From Amycolatopsis jejuensis (GTDB lineage: Bacteria; Actinomycetota; Actinomycetes; Mycobacteriales; Pseudonocardiaceae): a stretch of DNA of 61,592 nucleotides. This document shows positions 19,086 through 28,346 of the stretch, one piece after another (position 1 is the stretch's first letter; each line of letters begins with the position of its first letter). A program made the position numbers and the translations under genes. Below the pieces are notes generated by a model. It was given only the letters and a program-made list of their open reading frames with translations, searched no databases and had not been told where the DNA came from. The stretch is from the NCBI RefSeq assembly GCF_000717335.1, contig NZ_JNYZ01000045.1, forward strand, positions 1-61,592. The letters run 5' to 3'.

Positions 19086-21019
19086 CAGAGCTTGACCGGG
19101 TACACCGGCTCCGGGATTTCCGGCTTGATGCGGTGTTCCACGAAAATCCCGTGCCACAGCATGAACACCAGCAGCGCCCACAGCTGGCGGCTGCGGTCCA
19201 GCTGACCGGCCTTGTGCTCGTCCAGCAACGCCAGCACGGCGCGCTTGTCCAGCAGCTCCTCGGTCTTCGAATCGCTGATGATGCCGCGGGCCCAGTCGTA
19301 CATCTCGTTGCGCAGCCAATGCCGGATCGGGACCGGGAAGCCCAGCTTGCGCCGGTTCAGCACGTGCCCGGGGATGATCTTCGCGAGACCCTGCCGCAGC
19401 GCGTACTTCGTGGTTCCGTGGGCCAGTTTCTGGTCCAGCGGGATCGACGCGGCGACCTTGAACACTTCGGCGTCCAGGAACGGCACGCGCAGCTCCAGCG
19501 AGTTGGCCATGGTGACCTTGTCCGCCTTCACCAGGATGTCGCCGCGCAGCCAGGTGTACAGGTCGACGTGCTGCATGCGCGCCACCGGGTCCCAGCCGCG
19601 GGACACGTCGTACCAGGGCGCGGTGACGTCCTTGAAGCCGACGCCTTCCTGGTACGTCCGCAGCACGGCCCGCAGCTGCTCGTCGCGGAAGTTGCGGGCG
19701 TTGCCGTAGTACCGGTCCTCCAGCGGCAGCGCGCCGCGCCGCAGCAAGTCCTTGCCGCGAGTGCCTTCGGGGATCTTCGTGGACACCTTGCCGAGCAGTT
19801 TCCGTACCCCGCCGGGGATTTTCTCGAACGGCGCCAGCGAAATCGGCTCGTTGTAGATCGTGTACCCGCCGAACAGCTCGTCCGCGCCCTCGCCGGACAG
19901 CACCGCCTTCACGTGCTTGCGTGCCTCGCGCGCGATGAACCACAGCGGGACCAGCGCCGGGTCGGCCACCGGGTCGTCGAGGTACCAGACGATGAGCGGC
20001 AGCGCCTCCATCATCTCGTCCGCGGACACCGTGCGGACCACGTGCTTCACGCCGATCGCCGCGGCCGATTCGGCGGCCACGTCCACCTCGGAGTAGCCCT
20101 CGCGCTCGAACCCGGTGGTGAACGCGATGAGGTTCGGGTTGTGCTCTTTCGCGAGCGTCGCGGTGGCGGTGGAGTCGATGCCGCCGGAGAGGAACGCGCC
20201 GACCGTGACATCGGGGTCCGAGATCATGTGCTTGCCGACCGAATCGCGCATCACGTCGGCGATCCGCTGATACAGCTCCTCGGCCTCGGCCTGCCCGTTC
20301 ACCGGCTTCGCGGCGAACTGCGGGTGGAAGTACCGGGTGAACTCGGCCTGCCCGCCCGGCACCACCCGGAACGACGTCCCCGACTCGACCCGGCGCACGC
20401 TCGTGTGCAGCGTTTCCGGCTCCGGCACGTACTGCAGGACCAGGTAGTGCTGCAGCGCAGTACGGTCCAGTTCCTCGGCGACCCCGAGCGTGTCCGTGAG
20501 CTCCAGCAGGCTCTTCTTCTCGCTGGAGAAGGCGATTCCCTTCGGCCCGGATGTGTAGAACAGCGGTTTGATCCCGAACGGGTCGCGGGCGCCGTAGACG
20601 ACCTTTTCGGCGGAATCCCAGATCATGAAGGCGAACATGCCGCGGAGCTCTTTCACCGCGTCGGCGCCGAGGTAGTGATACGCCGCCACGATGGCTTCGC
20701 CGTCGCCTTCGGTGGCGAACTTCGCCCCGAATTCCCCGGCGAGCCGGTCACGCAGCTCGCGGTAGTTGTAGATCTCGCCGTTGAAGTTCATCGTGTACCG
20801 GCCGGGCGCCTCCGGCGGGCCCCAGAACAGCGGCTGGTGCGCGTGGTCGACGTCGATGAAGGCGAGCCGGTTGAACCCGTACACGACCTCGGCATCGGCC
20901 CAGGTGTCCTGCTCGTCGGGGCCGCGGTGGCGCTGGCAGCGCATCGCCGCGCCGACGGCGGCGCGGGCTCCCGCGGCGTCGTTTTCGGTCGCGCAGATCA
21001 GTCCAAGCAGGCCGCACAC
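19085..21019 (-). CDS. asnB: Asparagine synthase (glutamine-hydrolysing)
   Basis: The 644-residue AsnB makes asparagine from aspartate, ATP and glutamine. After the initiator comes C2 (MCGLLGLICATE), the N-terminal nucleophile of the glutaminase domain, with NFNGEIYNY in the same domain. The synthetase domain has the PP-loop SGGIDSTATATLA near residue 270 and GEGADELFGGY. Length is normal for actinobacterial AsnB. The start is GTG 21019. It is divergent from ctaC, as in mycobacteria, where this gene has been linked to amidation of envelope precursors in some species; that is not shown here. Confidence 0.94.
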   Translation of the reverse strand: MCGLLGLICATENDAAGARAAVGAAMRCQRHRGPDEQDTWADAEVVYGFNRLAFIDVDHAHQPLFWGPPEAPGRYTMNFNGEIYNYRELRDRLAGEFGAKFATEGDGEAIVAAYHYLGADAVKELRGMFAFMIWDSAEKVVYGARDPFGIKPLFYTSGPKGIAFSSEKKSLLELTDTLGVAEELDRTALQHYLVLQYVPEPETLHTSVRRVESGTSFRVVPGGQAEFTRYFHPQFAAKPVNGQAEAEELYQRIADVMRDSVGKHMISDPDVTVGAFLSGGIDSTATATLAKEHNPNLIAFTTGFEREGYSEVDVAAESAAAIGVKHVVRTVSADEMMEALPLIVWYLDDPVADPALVPLWFIAREARKHVKAVLSGEGADELFGGYTIYNEPISLAPFEKIPGGVRKLLGKVSTKIPEGTRGKDLLRRGALPLEDRYYGNARNFRDEQLRAVLRTYQEGVGFKDVTAPWYDVSRGWDPVARMQHVDLYTWLRGDILVKADKVTMANSLELRVPFLDAEVFKVAASIPLDQKLAHGTTKYALRQGLAKIIPGHVLNRRKLGFPVPIRHWLRNEMYDWARGIISDSKTEELLDKRAVLALLDEHKAGQLDRSRQLWALLVFMLWHGIFVEHRIKPEIPEPVYPVKL

Positions 21020-21231
21020 GTGTACTCACACACCTCAGGGTCGGGCCGGTCCGGGAAGCGCCCAGTATGCCGGTGCGGGGCCCGGCGGCGCGGAAGCGGG
21101 TGACGCGTGGCGCATCTGGTCCCCCCTTGGACAGCAGGACCGGCCAACTCGGCTAGGCTCCGCCTGTCACGAAGATCGGTCGAAGAAGGCCCGGGTGTGA
21201 ACGGGCCTGCTGGGTGAAAGGGCAGGGCGCA

Positions 21232-22179
21232 GTGGGAAAACCAGAGCGCACCCCGGTGGGTAAGCGGGTCGGGCGGGTCGCTGCGCTGGCCGTGCTGGTG
21301 GCTTTGACCGCAACGGGCTGCTCCGGGGACGAGATCCTCCGCTTCGGCTGGCCGGTCGGCGTCACGCCGCAGGCGAACGACATGCGCAACCTCTGGACCT
21401 GGACCGTGGTGGCCGCACTGGTCGTCGGCGCCATCGTGTGGGGCCTGATCTTCTGGACCGCGATCTTCCACCGCAAGAAGAAGGGCGCGGCCGCCGAGGG
21501 GCCCGAGGACCTGCCGCGCCAGTTCCAGTACAACATCCCGCTCGAGATCTTCACGGTCGTCCTGCCGACGATCATGGTCTGCGTGCTGTTCTTCTTCACC
21601 GCGACCACGGAGAACCGCGTCCTCGACAAGAAGCCGAACCCGGACGTCGTCGTCGACGTCGTGGCCTTCCAGTGGAACTGGGAGTTCAAGTACGAGGGCG
21701 ACAACGCGAAGCGCCCGGACGGCACCCAGGTGAGCACCGTCGGCTCGTCCGGCGAGATCCCGCTGCTGGTGCTGCCCACGAACAAGACGATCGAGTACCG
21801 GCTGCGGTCCACCGACGTCATCCACTCGTTCTGGGTCCCGGAGTTCCACTTCAAGCGCGACGTGTTCCCGGACCCGGAGAAGAACAACCAGGACAGCTCG
21901 TTCCAGAACTCCATCGACCGCGAGGGCTCCTTCGTCGGCCGGTGCGCGGAGCTGTGCGGCACGTACCACTCGGTGATGAACTTCGAGGTGCGCGCCCTGT
22001 CCCCGGACAAGTACGACCAGTACCTCAAGCTGCGCACCGAGACGAACCCGAAGACGGGCAAGCCGAACACCGCGTCCGAGGCGCTGACGTCGATGAACTG
22101 CGGTGAGCTGTGCAGCCCGTACGCGGTCACCACGAAGCCGTTCAACACCGACCGCACCGCGCGCACCGCGTCCAACTGA
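21232..22179 (+). CDS. ctaC: Cytochrome c oxidase subunit II (lipoprotein)
   Basis: The CuA-bearing subunit of the aa3 oxidase accepts electrons from the bcc complex. From GTG 21232 the product has 315 residues: a signal peptide with lipobox LTATGC (C30), two membrane helices (about 55-80 and 105-125), then the cupredoxin domain with FQWNWEF, IHSFWVPEF and the CuA loop CAELCGTYHSVMNF. GTG 21214 is a longer alternative with a poorer ribosome binding site. It forms an operon with ctaF 41 bases downstream. Confidence 0.93.
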   Translation: MGKPERTPVGKRVGRVAALAVLVALTATGCSGDEILRFGWPVGVTPQANDMRNLWTWTVVAALVVGAIVWGLIFWTAIFHRKKKGAAAEGPEDLPRQFQYNIPLEIFTVVLPTIMVCVLFFFTATTENRVLDKKPNPDVVVDVVAFQWNWEFKYEGDNAKRPDGTQVSTVGSSGEIPLLVLPTNKTIEYRLRSTDVIHSFWVPEFHFKRDVFPDPEKNNQDSSFQNSIDREGSFVGRCAELCGTYHSVMNFEVRALSPDKYDQYLKLRTETNPKTGKPNTASEALTSMNCGELCSPYAVTTKPFNTDRTARTASN

Positions 22180-22220
22180 CCGGTTCCGGCGAAATCCCGA
22201 GGAGCAGAGGACACAAGCCC

Positions 22221-22643
22221 ATGAAGGTCGAAGCCCGGATTTTCTACCTGGTGGCGGGGTTCGCCGTCGTCGTGGCGGTCATCTACTGGGTCATGACCGC
22301 TCTGTACGCGACCGACCAGAAGGCCGAGCCGGTCGGCATCGTCGCGCTGTTCCTGACCGCCGGCCTTGCTTTCCTCGCGGGCAGCTACATGCAGTTCGTG
22401 TCCCGCCGGATCGAGCCGCGCCCGGAGGACCGCGAGGACGCCGAGATCAGCGACGGCGCCGGTGAGCTCGGCTTCTTCAGCCCGGGCAGCTACTGGCCGG
22501 TCGCGCTGGCCGCGGCGGCCGCGCTGGCCGGTCTCGCGCTGGCGTTCTTCCACATCTGGCTGCTCGTGATGGCGCTCGTGGCGCTGCTCATCGCGGTGGG
22601 CGGGCTGGTGTTCGAGTACCACACGGGTCCGAACCACGACTGA
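22221..22643 (+). CDS. ctaF: Cytochrome c oxidase subunit IV (actinobacterial)
   Basis: The 140-residue membrane protein has four hydrophobic segments: IFYLVAGFAVVVAVIYWVMT, IVALFLTAGLAFLAGSYM, YWPVALAAAAALAGLALAF and LLVMALVALLIAVGGLVF. It also has the family motif FVSRRIEPRPEDR. It is a small subunit of the aa3 oxidase found only in actinobacteria, always after ctaC. The 3' end overlaps the oppositely oriented EamA-family gene by 56 bases, so the two transcripts must be antisense to each other at their ends. Confidence 0.92.
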   Translation: MKVEARIFYLVAGFAVVVAVIYWVMTALYATDQKAEPVGIVALFLTAGLAFLAGSYMQFVSRRIEPRPEDREDAEISDGAGELGFFSPGSYWPVALAAAAALAGLALAFFHIWLLVMALVALLIAVGGLVFEYHTGPNHD

Positions 22644-23511
22644 CGCTCGCCCGGCCGCCGCGCTGCGGAGCCAGCGCGGCGGCGAGCACCGCCAGCATGC
22701 CCACGCCCTCGGGCCAGGTGAGGCGGTGGCCGTACGCGAGCATGTCCACCACCACGGCGACCACTGGGTACAGGTAGGACAGCAGCGCGACCGTCGTGGT
22801 CGGCAGTTTGCCGATACTTGCGTACATCAGCACGTACATCACCGCTGTGTGCACGGTGCCCAGCAACACCAGCCACAGCAAGCCCGGAACCGACTTCGGC
22901 AACGGCGTGAAGGCCAGCGCGGGCGCGAGCACCACCGCGCCGACAGCCAGCTGCACTGCAGCGAGCAGGTGCGGCCTGATGTGCTTCAGCTGCTTCGCGA
23001 TGAAGGACGCACCGGCGTACAGCAGCGCAGCGCCCAGCGCGAGCGCGATGCCTGCGAAGCGCACCGGCTGTCCGTCATCGCCGTGTGCGGAAAGGGAAAT
23101 CACCACGACGCCGGCGAAGGCGATGCCTGCCCGCGTGAGGTGTGACCGGCCCACCTTCTCGCCCAGGAACACCGCTGCCAGACCGACCAGGATCAGCGGC
23201 TGCGTGTGGTAGACGACCGTGCTGACGGAGATCGACGACAGCGCGTACGACGCGAAAAGCAGCACCCAGTTGCCCACCAGCAGCAGTCCGCCCGCGACCG
23301 CGAGCAGCAGGTCACGACGGGTCGGACGCCAGGCACGGAACCAGCCCCGCGACAGCGACCACACGACCAGCAGGACCCCGCCGACCAGGCAGCGGGCGAA
23401 GGCGACCGCTGGGGCGGCAGCACCGCTTTCGAGCACGACGGCACCGATCGTGCCGGACAGCGCCATCGCAGCCGACCACTGCAGGGCCGGGCGGGATTCG
23501 GGGTTCGTCAT
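22588..23511 (-). CDS. EamA/DMT-family membrane transporter
   Basis: The 307-residue protein has about ten hydrophobic helices in two repeats, with the EamA features QPLILVGLAAVFLGEKVG in the first half and TTVALLSYLYPVVAVVVDML in the second. Such proteins export amino acids or other small metabolites; the substrate is unknown. The C-terminal 18 codons overlap ctaF and are hydrophilic (GRASVSRGSDPCGTRTPARP), so the conserved part ends before the overlap. It is divergent from the GlxA-type regulator, which may control it. Confidence 0.85.
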   Translation of the reverse strand: MTNPESRPALQWSAAMALSGTIGAVVLESGAAAPAVAFARCLVGGVLLVVWSLSRGWFRAWRPTRRDLLLAVAGGLLLVGNWVLLFASYALSSISVSTVVYHTQPLILVGLAAVFLGEKVGRSHLTRAGIAFAGVVVISLSAHGDDGQPVRFAGIALALGAALLYAGASFIAKQLKHIRPHLLAAVQLAVGAVVLAPALAFTPLPKSVPGLLWLVLLGTVHTAVMYVLMYASIGKLPTTTVALLSYLYPVVAVVVDMLAYGHRLTWPEGVGMLAVLAAALAPQRGGRASVSRGSDPCGTRTPARPPR

Positions 23512-23594
23512 GCGTCCCAGATTCGGCCTCGCCGCGGTGCCCGACCAGTGTCAGAGATGACAATGACCACAAAACTTGTGACACCCTGTCTGCT

Positions 23595-24554
23595 ATGGAC
23601 GTGCAACGGGTCGCGGTAGTGCTCGCGGATCGGGTTTCGCCGTTCGAGCTGGGGGTCGCGTGCGAGGTGTTCGGCACCGACCGCAGCGCCGACGGCATGC
23701 CCGGCTGGGATTTCGGCGTGTGCTCACCGGACGGGGCGGACGTGGCGAGCTGGTCCGGATTCGGCCTGAATGGCTTGCGGGACTTGACTTTCGCGGCCTC
23801 GGCGGACCTGCTGATCGTGCCGACGTGTGCCCCGCGCACCGCCCCGCCGCCGGAGCCACTGCTGTCCGCGTTGCGCGCCGCCCGCGACCGCGGCGCGTGG
23901 GTCGCGGGCTTCTGCGCGGGGGTGTTTTCGCTCGGTTACGCGGGTTTGCTGGACGGCCGTCGCTGCACCGTACACTGGATCTACGAATCGGAATTCCGGC
24001 GGCTTTTCCCCTCGGCCGAAGTGGATCCGCAAGCCCTGTACGCCGACGACGACGGGATCTTCACCAGCGCCGGTACGGTCGCCGCGGTAGACCTGTGCCT
24101 GCACCTCGTGCGACGCATGCGAGGCGTCGCCGCAGCCACCGCACTGGCCCGGCGCATGGTGGCGGCTCCGCATCGCGCCGGTGGTCAAGCGCAGTTCGTA
24201 CAGGCCCCGGTCCCGGCCACCGCCGCCCCCGACGACGCGGTGGTCGCCGAGGCCCTGGAGTGGGTCGAACGCCGCCTGGACCAGCCGTTCACCGTCGCGG
24301 AACTGGCCCGGCGCAGCGGTTTGGGCGAACGGACCTTCCTACGCCGCTTCTCCGCCGCGACGGGCACTACGCCGCACCGCTGGCTCACCGAACGCCGCCT
24401 CGACCGCGCGCAGGCCCTGCTCGAAGTGGGCCTGCTGTCGGTAGAAGACATCGCAACCGCCTGCGGCTACTCCTCGGCGGCTGCCTTGAGACACCAATTC
24501 TCCCGGTTACGTTCGACGACGCCGAGCGCTTACCGGACCGCGTTCCGTTCCTGA
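23595..24554 (+). CDS. GlxA-family regulator: DJ-1/PfpI domain plus AraC-type HTH
   Basis: The 319-residue protein has an N-terminal class I amidotransferase-like (PfpI) domain to about residue 190, with the nucleophile-elbow segment AGFCAGVFSLGYAGLL. From about 215 it has two AraC HTH motifs: FTVAELARRSGLGERTFLRR and VEDIATACGYSSAAALRHQF. Family members sense small amines or amino-acid signals. Divergence from the EamA exporter, 83 bases apart, suggests regulation of it. CACCCT seven bases before the ATG is a possible -10 box. Confidence 0.9.
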   Translation: MDVQRVAVVLADRVSPFELGVACEVFGTDRSADGMPGWDFGVCSPDGADVASWSGFGLNGLRDLTFAASADLLIVPTCAPRTAPPPEPLLSALRAARDRGAWVAGFCAGVFSLGYAGLLDGRRCTVHWIYESEFRRLFPSAEVDPQALYADDDGIFTSAGTVAAVDLCLHLVRRMRGVAAATALARRMVAAPHRAGGQAQFVQAPVPATAAPDDAVVAEALEWVERRLDQPFTVAELARRSGLGERTFLRRFSAATGTTPHRWLTERRLDRAQALLEVGLLSVEDIATACGYSSAAALRHQFSRLRSTTPSAYRTAFRS

Positions 24555-24602
24555 CGCCGTCCGGACGCCTTCCTCCTCCTTCGCCAGCCCCACCCGCGTG
24601 AC

Positions 24603-24739
24603 CCCAATGTGGCATTGGGTGCATGTGACGCACCCAATGCCACATTGGGTGCGTGGGAAGCAGCGAATGCCACATTGGGTGCGTGGGATGCAGCGAATGC
24701 CACATTGGGTGCGTGGGATGCACCCAATGTGGCATTGGG
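24603..24739. repeat. Palindromic array, family B: five 17-bp palindromes with 13-bp spacers
   Basis: Units start at 24603, 24633, 24663, 24693 and 24723, exactly every 30 bases. Units 1 and 5 are CCCAATGTGGCATTGGG. Units 2 to 4 carry the same stem in inverted sense (CCCAATGCCACATTGGG or GCGAATGCCACATTGGG). The spacers are TGCATGTGACGCA, TGCGTGGGAAGCA and TGCGTGGGATGCA. It lies between the converging GlxA-type gene and trpD. Confidence 0.92.
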
Positions 24740-24798
24740 GCGCGGTGGCGGAGGTGGAGCGGCGGGCCGGAGGGCGAAGCTGGGCCGGGAAGCCAGTG

Positions 24799-25830
24799 TC
24801 AGCTGGCGGAGAAGGCGATCCACCGCTCCAGCAACGTCGCTGCGGCACCGCTGTCGATGGCGTCCCGTGCCCGTTCCAGCCCGGCCGCCAGGTCGTCCTC
24901 CAGCGACCCCGAGAACCCGGCAAACGCGGCCAGCGCAGCAGCGGCATTGAGCACCACCGCGTCCCGCACCGGTCCGGTCTTGCCGTTCACCAGGTCCCGC
25001 ACCACCTCGGCGTTCGCCCGCGCGTCACCGCCGCGCAGGTCTTCCGCCGTCGCGCGCGGGATGCCCAGTGGCTGTGGGTCGAACGTGTGCGAAGTCACGC
25101 TGCCGCCGGTCACCACCAGCACCGACGTCGTCGTCGTCGTGGTGATTTCGTCGAGGCCGTCGTCGCCGCGGGCCACCAGCACCGACATGCCCCGTCGCGC
25201 GAAAATCTCCGCCAGCGCACGGGTTTTGTCCTCGTACGCGCAGCCGATCAGCGCGCTCTGCGGTTGCGCCGGGTTGGTGAGCGGGCCGAGCAGGTTGAAC
25301 GTCGTCGGCACGCCCAGTTCCCGCCGCGGTGGGCCGAGGTGGCGGAACGCCGGGTGGAACGTGGGTGCGAAGCAGAACCCGATGCCGATCTCGTCGAGCG
25401 ACGTGAGGACCTCGTCCGGCGTCAGCTCGATCTTCACACCGAGCGTCTCCAGCACGTCGGCCGCGCCGGACTTCGACGACGCGCTCCGGTTGCCGTGCTT
25501 GGCCACCGGCGTGCCCGCCGCGGCCGTGACGATCGTGGCCATCGTGGAGATGTTCACCGAGTTCGACCGGTCCCCGCCGGTGCCGACGAGGTCGACCGCG
25601 GGACGGCGCAGCTCGATCCGGCGCGAGTGCGCGAGCATCGCGTCGGCGAGGCCGGAGATCTCCTCCGGCGTCTCGCCCTTGGCCCGCAGCCCGAGGGCGA
25701 ACCCGCCGATCTGCGCCGGGGTGGCCGCGCCGGACATGATCTGGTCCATCGCCCACGCCGTGTCCTCGGCGGACAGGTCTTCCCGCGCGATGAGCCGGGT
25801 GAGCAGCGCAGGCCAGGTGTGCTGGCTCAT
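24799..25830 (-). CDS. trpD: Anthranilate phosphoribosyltransferase
   Basis: TrpD joins anthranilate to PRPP in tryptophan synthesis. The 343-residue product has the glycine-rich PRPP loop VDLVGTGGDRSNSVNIST, the KHGNRSASSKSGAADVLETLG signature (conserved H, N, R and S) and the DE-containing metal segment GDDGLDEITT. Length is typical. It stands alone, away from other trp genes, exactly as in mycobacteria, where trpD lies beside ctaE. It starts six bases after the receiver-like gene, so it may be co-transcribed with it. Confidence 0.94.
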   Translation of the reverse strand: MSQHTWPALLTRLIAREDLSAEDTAWAMDQIMSGAATPAQIGGFALGLRAKGETPEEISGLADAMLAHSRRIELRRPAVDLVGTGGDRSNSVNISTMATIVTAAAGTPVAKHGNRSASSKSGAADVLETLGVKIELTPDEVLTSLDEIGIGFCFAPTFHPAFRHLGPPRRELGVPTTFNLLGPLTNPAQPQSALIGCAYEDKTRALAEIFARRGMSVLVARGDDGLDEITTTTTTSVLVVTGGSVTSHTFDPQPLGIPRATAEDLRGGDARANAEVVRDLVNGKTGPVRDAVVLNAAAALAAFAGFSGSLEDDLAAGLERARDAIDSGAAATLLERWIAFSAS

Positions 25831-25836
25831 CGAGGC

Positions 25837-26250
25837 TCAGCCGCCGTTGACGGCGGGGACCCGCCCGGCGCGCAGCACGCCGGCGACGGTCTCCGCCGCG
25901 GTCAGCGGGTCGAGCGGGTGCACCAGGACGGCGTCGGCCAGCGCCCAGGTGGCGAGCCACCGGTCGTCGCGGCGCCGGACGGCCACCACGATCGGCGGGC
26001 AGTCGGTGATCTCGTGCTTGAGCTGGCGGGTGAGGCCGATGCCGCCGGTCGGCTGGGCCTCGCCGTCGAGGATCGCCAGGTCGACGGTGCCTGCGTCCAT
26101 CTCGGTGAGCACGTCGGCGATACCGGCCGCCTCGACGTACTCGACGCGGCCGAGGTCCGCCGCCGGGCGCCTGCCGACGGCGTTGATGATCGCCTCGCGG
26201 ACCTCGGCCTTGTGGCTGAACACCAGGATCCGCTGGGACTGCTCGCTCAT
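25837..26250 (-). CDS. Atypical receiver-like (REC) protein, stand-alone
   Basis: The 137-residue protein has the response-regulator alternation: ILVFSHKAEVREAIINAV, VDLAILDGEAQPTGGIGLTR with D in the phosphoacceptor position, then CPPIVVAVRRR and ADAVLVHPLDP. The acidic pair near strand 1 is replaced by SHK, and the conserved lysine before Pro is His in LVHP. Normal phosphotransfer is therefore doubtful, and a pseudo-receiver role is more likely. There is no output domain or kinase nearby. The start ATG 26250 follows GGAGG. It is probably in one operon with trpD. Confidence 0.75.
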   Translation of the reverse strand: MSEQSQRILVFSHKAEVREAIINAVGRRPAADLGRVEYVEAAGIADVLTEMDAGTVDLAILDGEAQPTGGIGLTRQLKHEITDCPPIVVAVRRRDDRWLATWALADAVLVHPLDPLTAAETVAGVLRAGRVPAVNGG

Positions 26251-26311
26251 TGAGCACGCCTCCGTCTCGTCACGGGTGGAACGCCCGCGATCGTATCCGC
26301 CGAGATGCATG

Positions 26312-26737
26312 TCACGCGGACGCGGTAGGCGAGTCACCCGGTTGCCGGGCCTCCCAGCCCGGCGCGTCACCGCCGAGCCGCTGCGCCAGCCCCGCCATCC
26401 GGGACCGTTCCTGGGCGCAGTGCAAGGCGTCCAGGACCTGCACCCGCCGTGCATGCGCCAGCACCCGGTCGCCGTCGCGGCTCTGTTCGACCAGGTCATA
26501 GCCGTCCTGGGCGAGGACCCGCGCGGCTTCGGCGACCCGCCCGGCGGGCAGCACGAGGTGGTGCACGAGCACCGCGGGCGCGGCGGCGACCCAAGCGGGT
26601 GAACCGGCCAGCACCGCGGAGTCCGCGACCGCCGGGTCGAACGCCGACACGACCACCGCCAGCCCGGGCGCATCGGGCTCCAGAGCAGGGATTTCGCGCT
26701 TTCCGGCCAGGTCACGGAGCCGCTGCAGCCAACCCAC
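26312..26737 (-). CDS. Hypothetical protein, weakly RraB-like
   Basis: The 141-residue product starts at GTG 26737, chosen because GGAAGGAG lies six bases upstream; no earlier in-frame start is convincing. The order of a hydrophobic strand ([11 protein letters not shown]), a helix plus GYDL ([18 protein letters not shown]) and the end [10 protein letters not shown] resembles RraB-type ribonuclease E inhibitors. The resemblance is by eye only. It could form a minus-strand group with the receiver-like gene and trpD, 61 bases away, and is divergent from ctaE. Confidence 0.65.
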   Translation of the reverse strand: MGWLQRLRDLAGKREIPALEPDAPGLAVVVSAFDPAVADSAVLAGSPAWVAAAPAVLVHHLVLPAGRVAEAARVLAQDGYDLVEQSRDGDRVLAHARRVQVLDALHCAQERSRMAGLAQRLGGDAPGWEARQPGDSPTASA

Positions 26738-26845
26738 GAGCAGCTCCTTCCCGGCCCGGGCCCGCAGACGGGCAGGGGTTGTGACGCGAAGCTCCCACGA
26801 CCCGCCGCGGACCCGACGGGCGGGGTGGCTTTGCGGGAGGACATA

Positions 26846-27472
26846 ATGCGATCCGTGACAACGGCAGCTCCCACCATCAGTCAGCGAGTCCACTCGCTGA
26901 ACCGGCCGAACATGGTCAGTGTCGGCACCGTCGTGTGGCTGTCCAGCGAGCTGATGTTCTTCGCCGGACTGTTCGCCATGTTCTTCACCGTCAAGGCGCA
27001 GAACCCGGCCGGGGCGTCCTGGCCGCCGCCGTTGCACGGTGAGGAGTTCCACCTCAACGTCGCGTACGCGATCCCGTTCACGGTGATCCTCGTGCTGTCG
27101 TCGCTGACCTGCCAGTTCGGCGTGTTCGCGGCCGAGCGCGGCGACGTGTACGGCCTGCGCCGGTGGTACATCGTCACGCTGATCATGGGCGCGATCTTCG
27201 TCGGTGGTCAGGGCAACGAGTACCTGAACCTGATCGACGAGGGCCTCACCATCCCGTCCGGCCCGTTCGGCACGGTGTTCTACCTCGCGACCGGGTTCCA
27301 CGGCCTGCACGTGATCGGCGGGCTCATCGCGTTCGTGTTCCTGCTGATCCGCACCAAGCTCAGCAAGTTCACTCCGGCACAGGCCACCTCGGCGATCGTC
27401 GTGTCGTACTACTGGCACTTCGTCGACATCGTGTGGGTCGGCCTCTTCGCGGTGATCTACATCCTCCCCTGA
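26846..27472 (+). CDS. ctaE: Cytochrome c oxidase subunit III
   Basis: The 208-residue polytopic subunit of the aa3 oxidase closely follows mycobacterial Cta[21 protein letters not shown] at the start, [35 protein letters not shown] and the C-terminal [19 protein letters not shown]. It has seven helices. ATG 26846 follows GGGAGGA; a GTG nine bases later is the alternative. It heads the ctaE-qcrC-qcrA-qcrB cluster, so oxidase subunit III is made with the bcc complex with which it forms a supercomplex in actinobacteria. Confidence 0.95.
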   Translation: MRSVTTAAPTISQRVHSLNRPNMVSVGTVVWLSSELMFFAGLFAMFFTVKAQNPAGASWPPPLHGEEFHLNVAYAIPFTVILVLSSLTCQFGVFAAERGDVYGLRRWYIVTLIMGAIFVGGQGNEYLNLIDEGLTIPSGPFGTVFYLATGFHGLHVIGGLIAFVFLLIRTKLSKFTPAQATSAIVVSYYWHFVDIVWVGLFAVIYILP

Positions 27473-27527
27473 TCCCCGCAACCGACCACCACCATCGGCC
27501 TGAACTGACAGCAAGGGTTGCCGCAAG

Positions 27528-28346
27528 ATGACCACCAGCACCAAGTCCTCGGAGCGCCGCTTCCGCGCACGCTCGAAGATGCGCAGGCGCCTCGCGGGCG
27601 TGCTCGCGCTCGGCGTCGCACTGGTCGGTGCCGGCGCCTTGTACGCCGTGTTCGCCCCGGAACCGCAGACCGCGCAGGCGCAGGGGGACCCGGCCCTGCT
27701 GCGCCAGGGCGAGCAGGTCTACAACAACACCTGCATCGAATGCCACGGCGCGAACCTCGACGGCGTCAAGGACCGCGGTCCGAGCCTCATCGGCATCGGC
27801 GACGCGGCCGTGTACTTCCAGACTTCCTCCGGCCGGATGCCCTTGGCCCGCCAGGAGGCGCAGGCCGCCCGCAAGCCGCCGAAGCTGACCCCGAGCGAGA
27901 TCGACGCGGTGGGTGCCTACGTGCAGGCGCACGGCGGCGGTGCGCAGCGGCCCGAGGAGCGCGGTGAGGCGCTGCGCGGCAGCGACCCGGCCCGCGGTGG
28001 CGAGCTTTTCCGGCTCAACTGCGCGTCGTGCCACAACTTCACCGGCCGCGGAGGTGCGCTGTCGGCAGGCAAGTACGCGCCGCCGCTCGAGCCGGCCACC
28101 GAGGAGCAGATCTACGACGCGATGCTCACCGGCCCCCAGAACATGCCCAAGTTCTCCGACCGGCAGCTCAACCCGGAGGAGAAGAAGGACATCATCGCCT
28201 ACGTCAAGTCGGTGAACGACGGCAACAACGACCCGGGCGGCAACGGTCTCGGCGGGGTGGGTCCCGCGTCCGAGGGGGTCATCGCGTTCGTCGTCGGAAT
28301 CGCCGCGCTCGTCGGCATCACTCTGTGGATTGGAACGAAGGCATGA
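27528..28346 (+). CDS. qcrC: Diheme cytochrome c subunit of the bcc complex
   Basis: The 272-residue membrane-anchored protein has two c-type heme sites: CIECH at about residue 68 and CASCH at about 165. An N-terminal membrane segment ([20 protein letters not shown]) and a C-terminal one ([19 protein letters not shown]) flank them. In actinobacteria this subunit replaces soluble cytochrome c and passes electrons directly to CtaC. Its stop overlaps the qcrA ATG (ATGA), giving coupled translation. Confidence 0.95.
   Translation: MTTSTKSSERRFRARSKMRRRLAGVLALGVALVGAGALYAVFAPEPQTAQAQGDPALLRQGEQVYNNTCIECHGANLDGVKDRGPSLIGIGDAAVYFQTSSGRMPLARQEAQAARKPPKLTPSEIDAVGAYVQAHGGGAQRPEERGEALRGSDPARGGELFRLNCASCHNFTGRGGALSAGKYAPPLEPATEEQIYDAMLTGPQNMPKFSDRQLNPEEKKDIIAYVKSVNDGNNDPGGNGLGGVGPASEGVIAFVVGIAALVGITLWIGTKA

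Noticed and set aside
24603..24739. CRISPR-like array (30-bp period)
   Set aside because: The spacers are nearly identical, the repeat itself changes orientation, units are only 17 bp, and there are no cas genes in the window.
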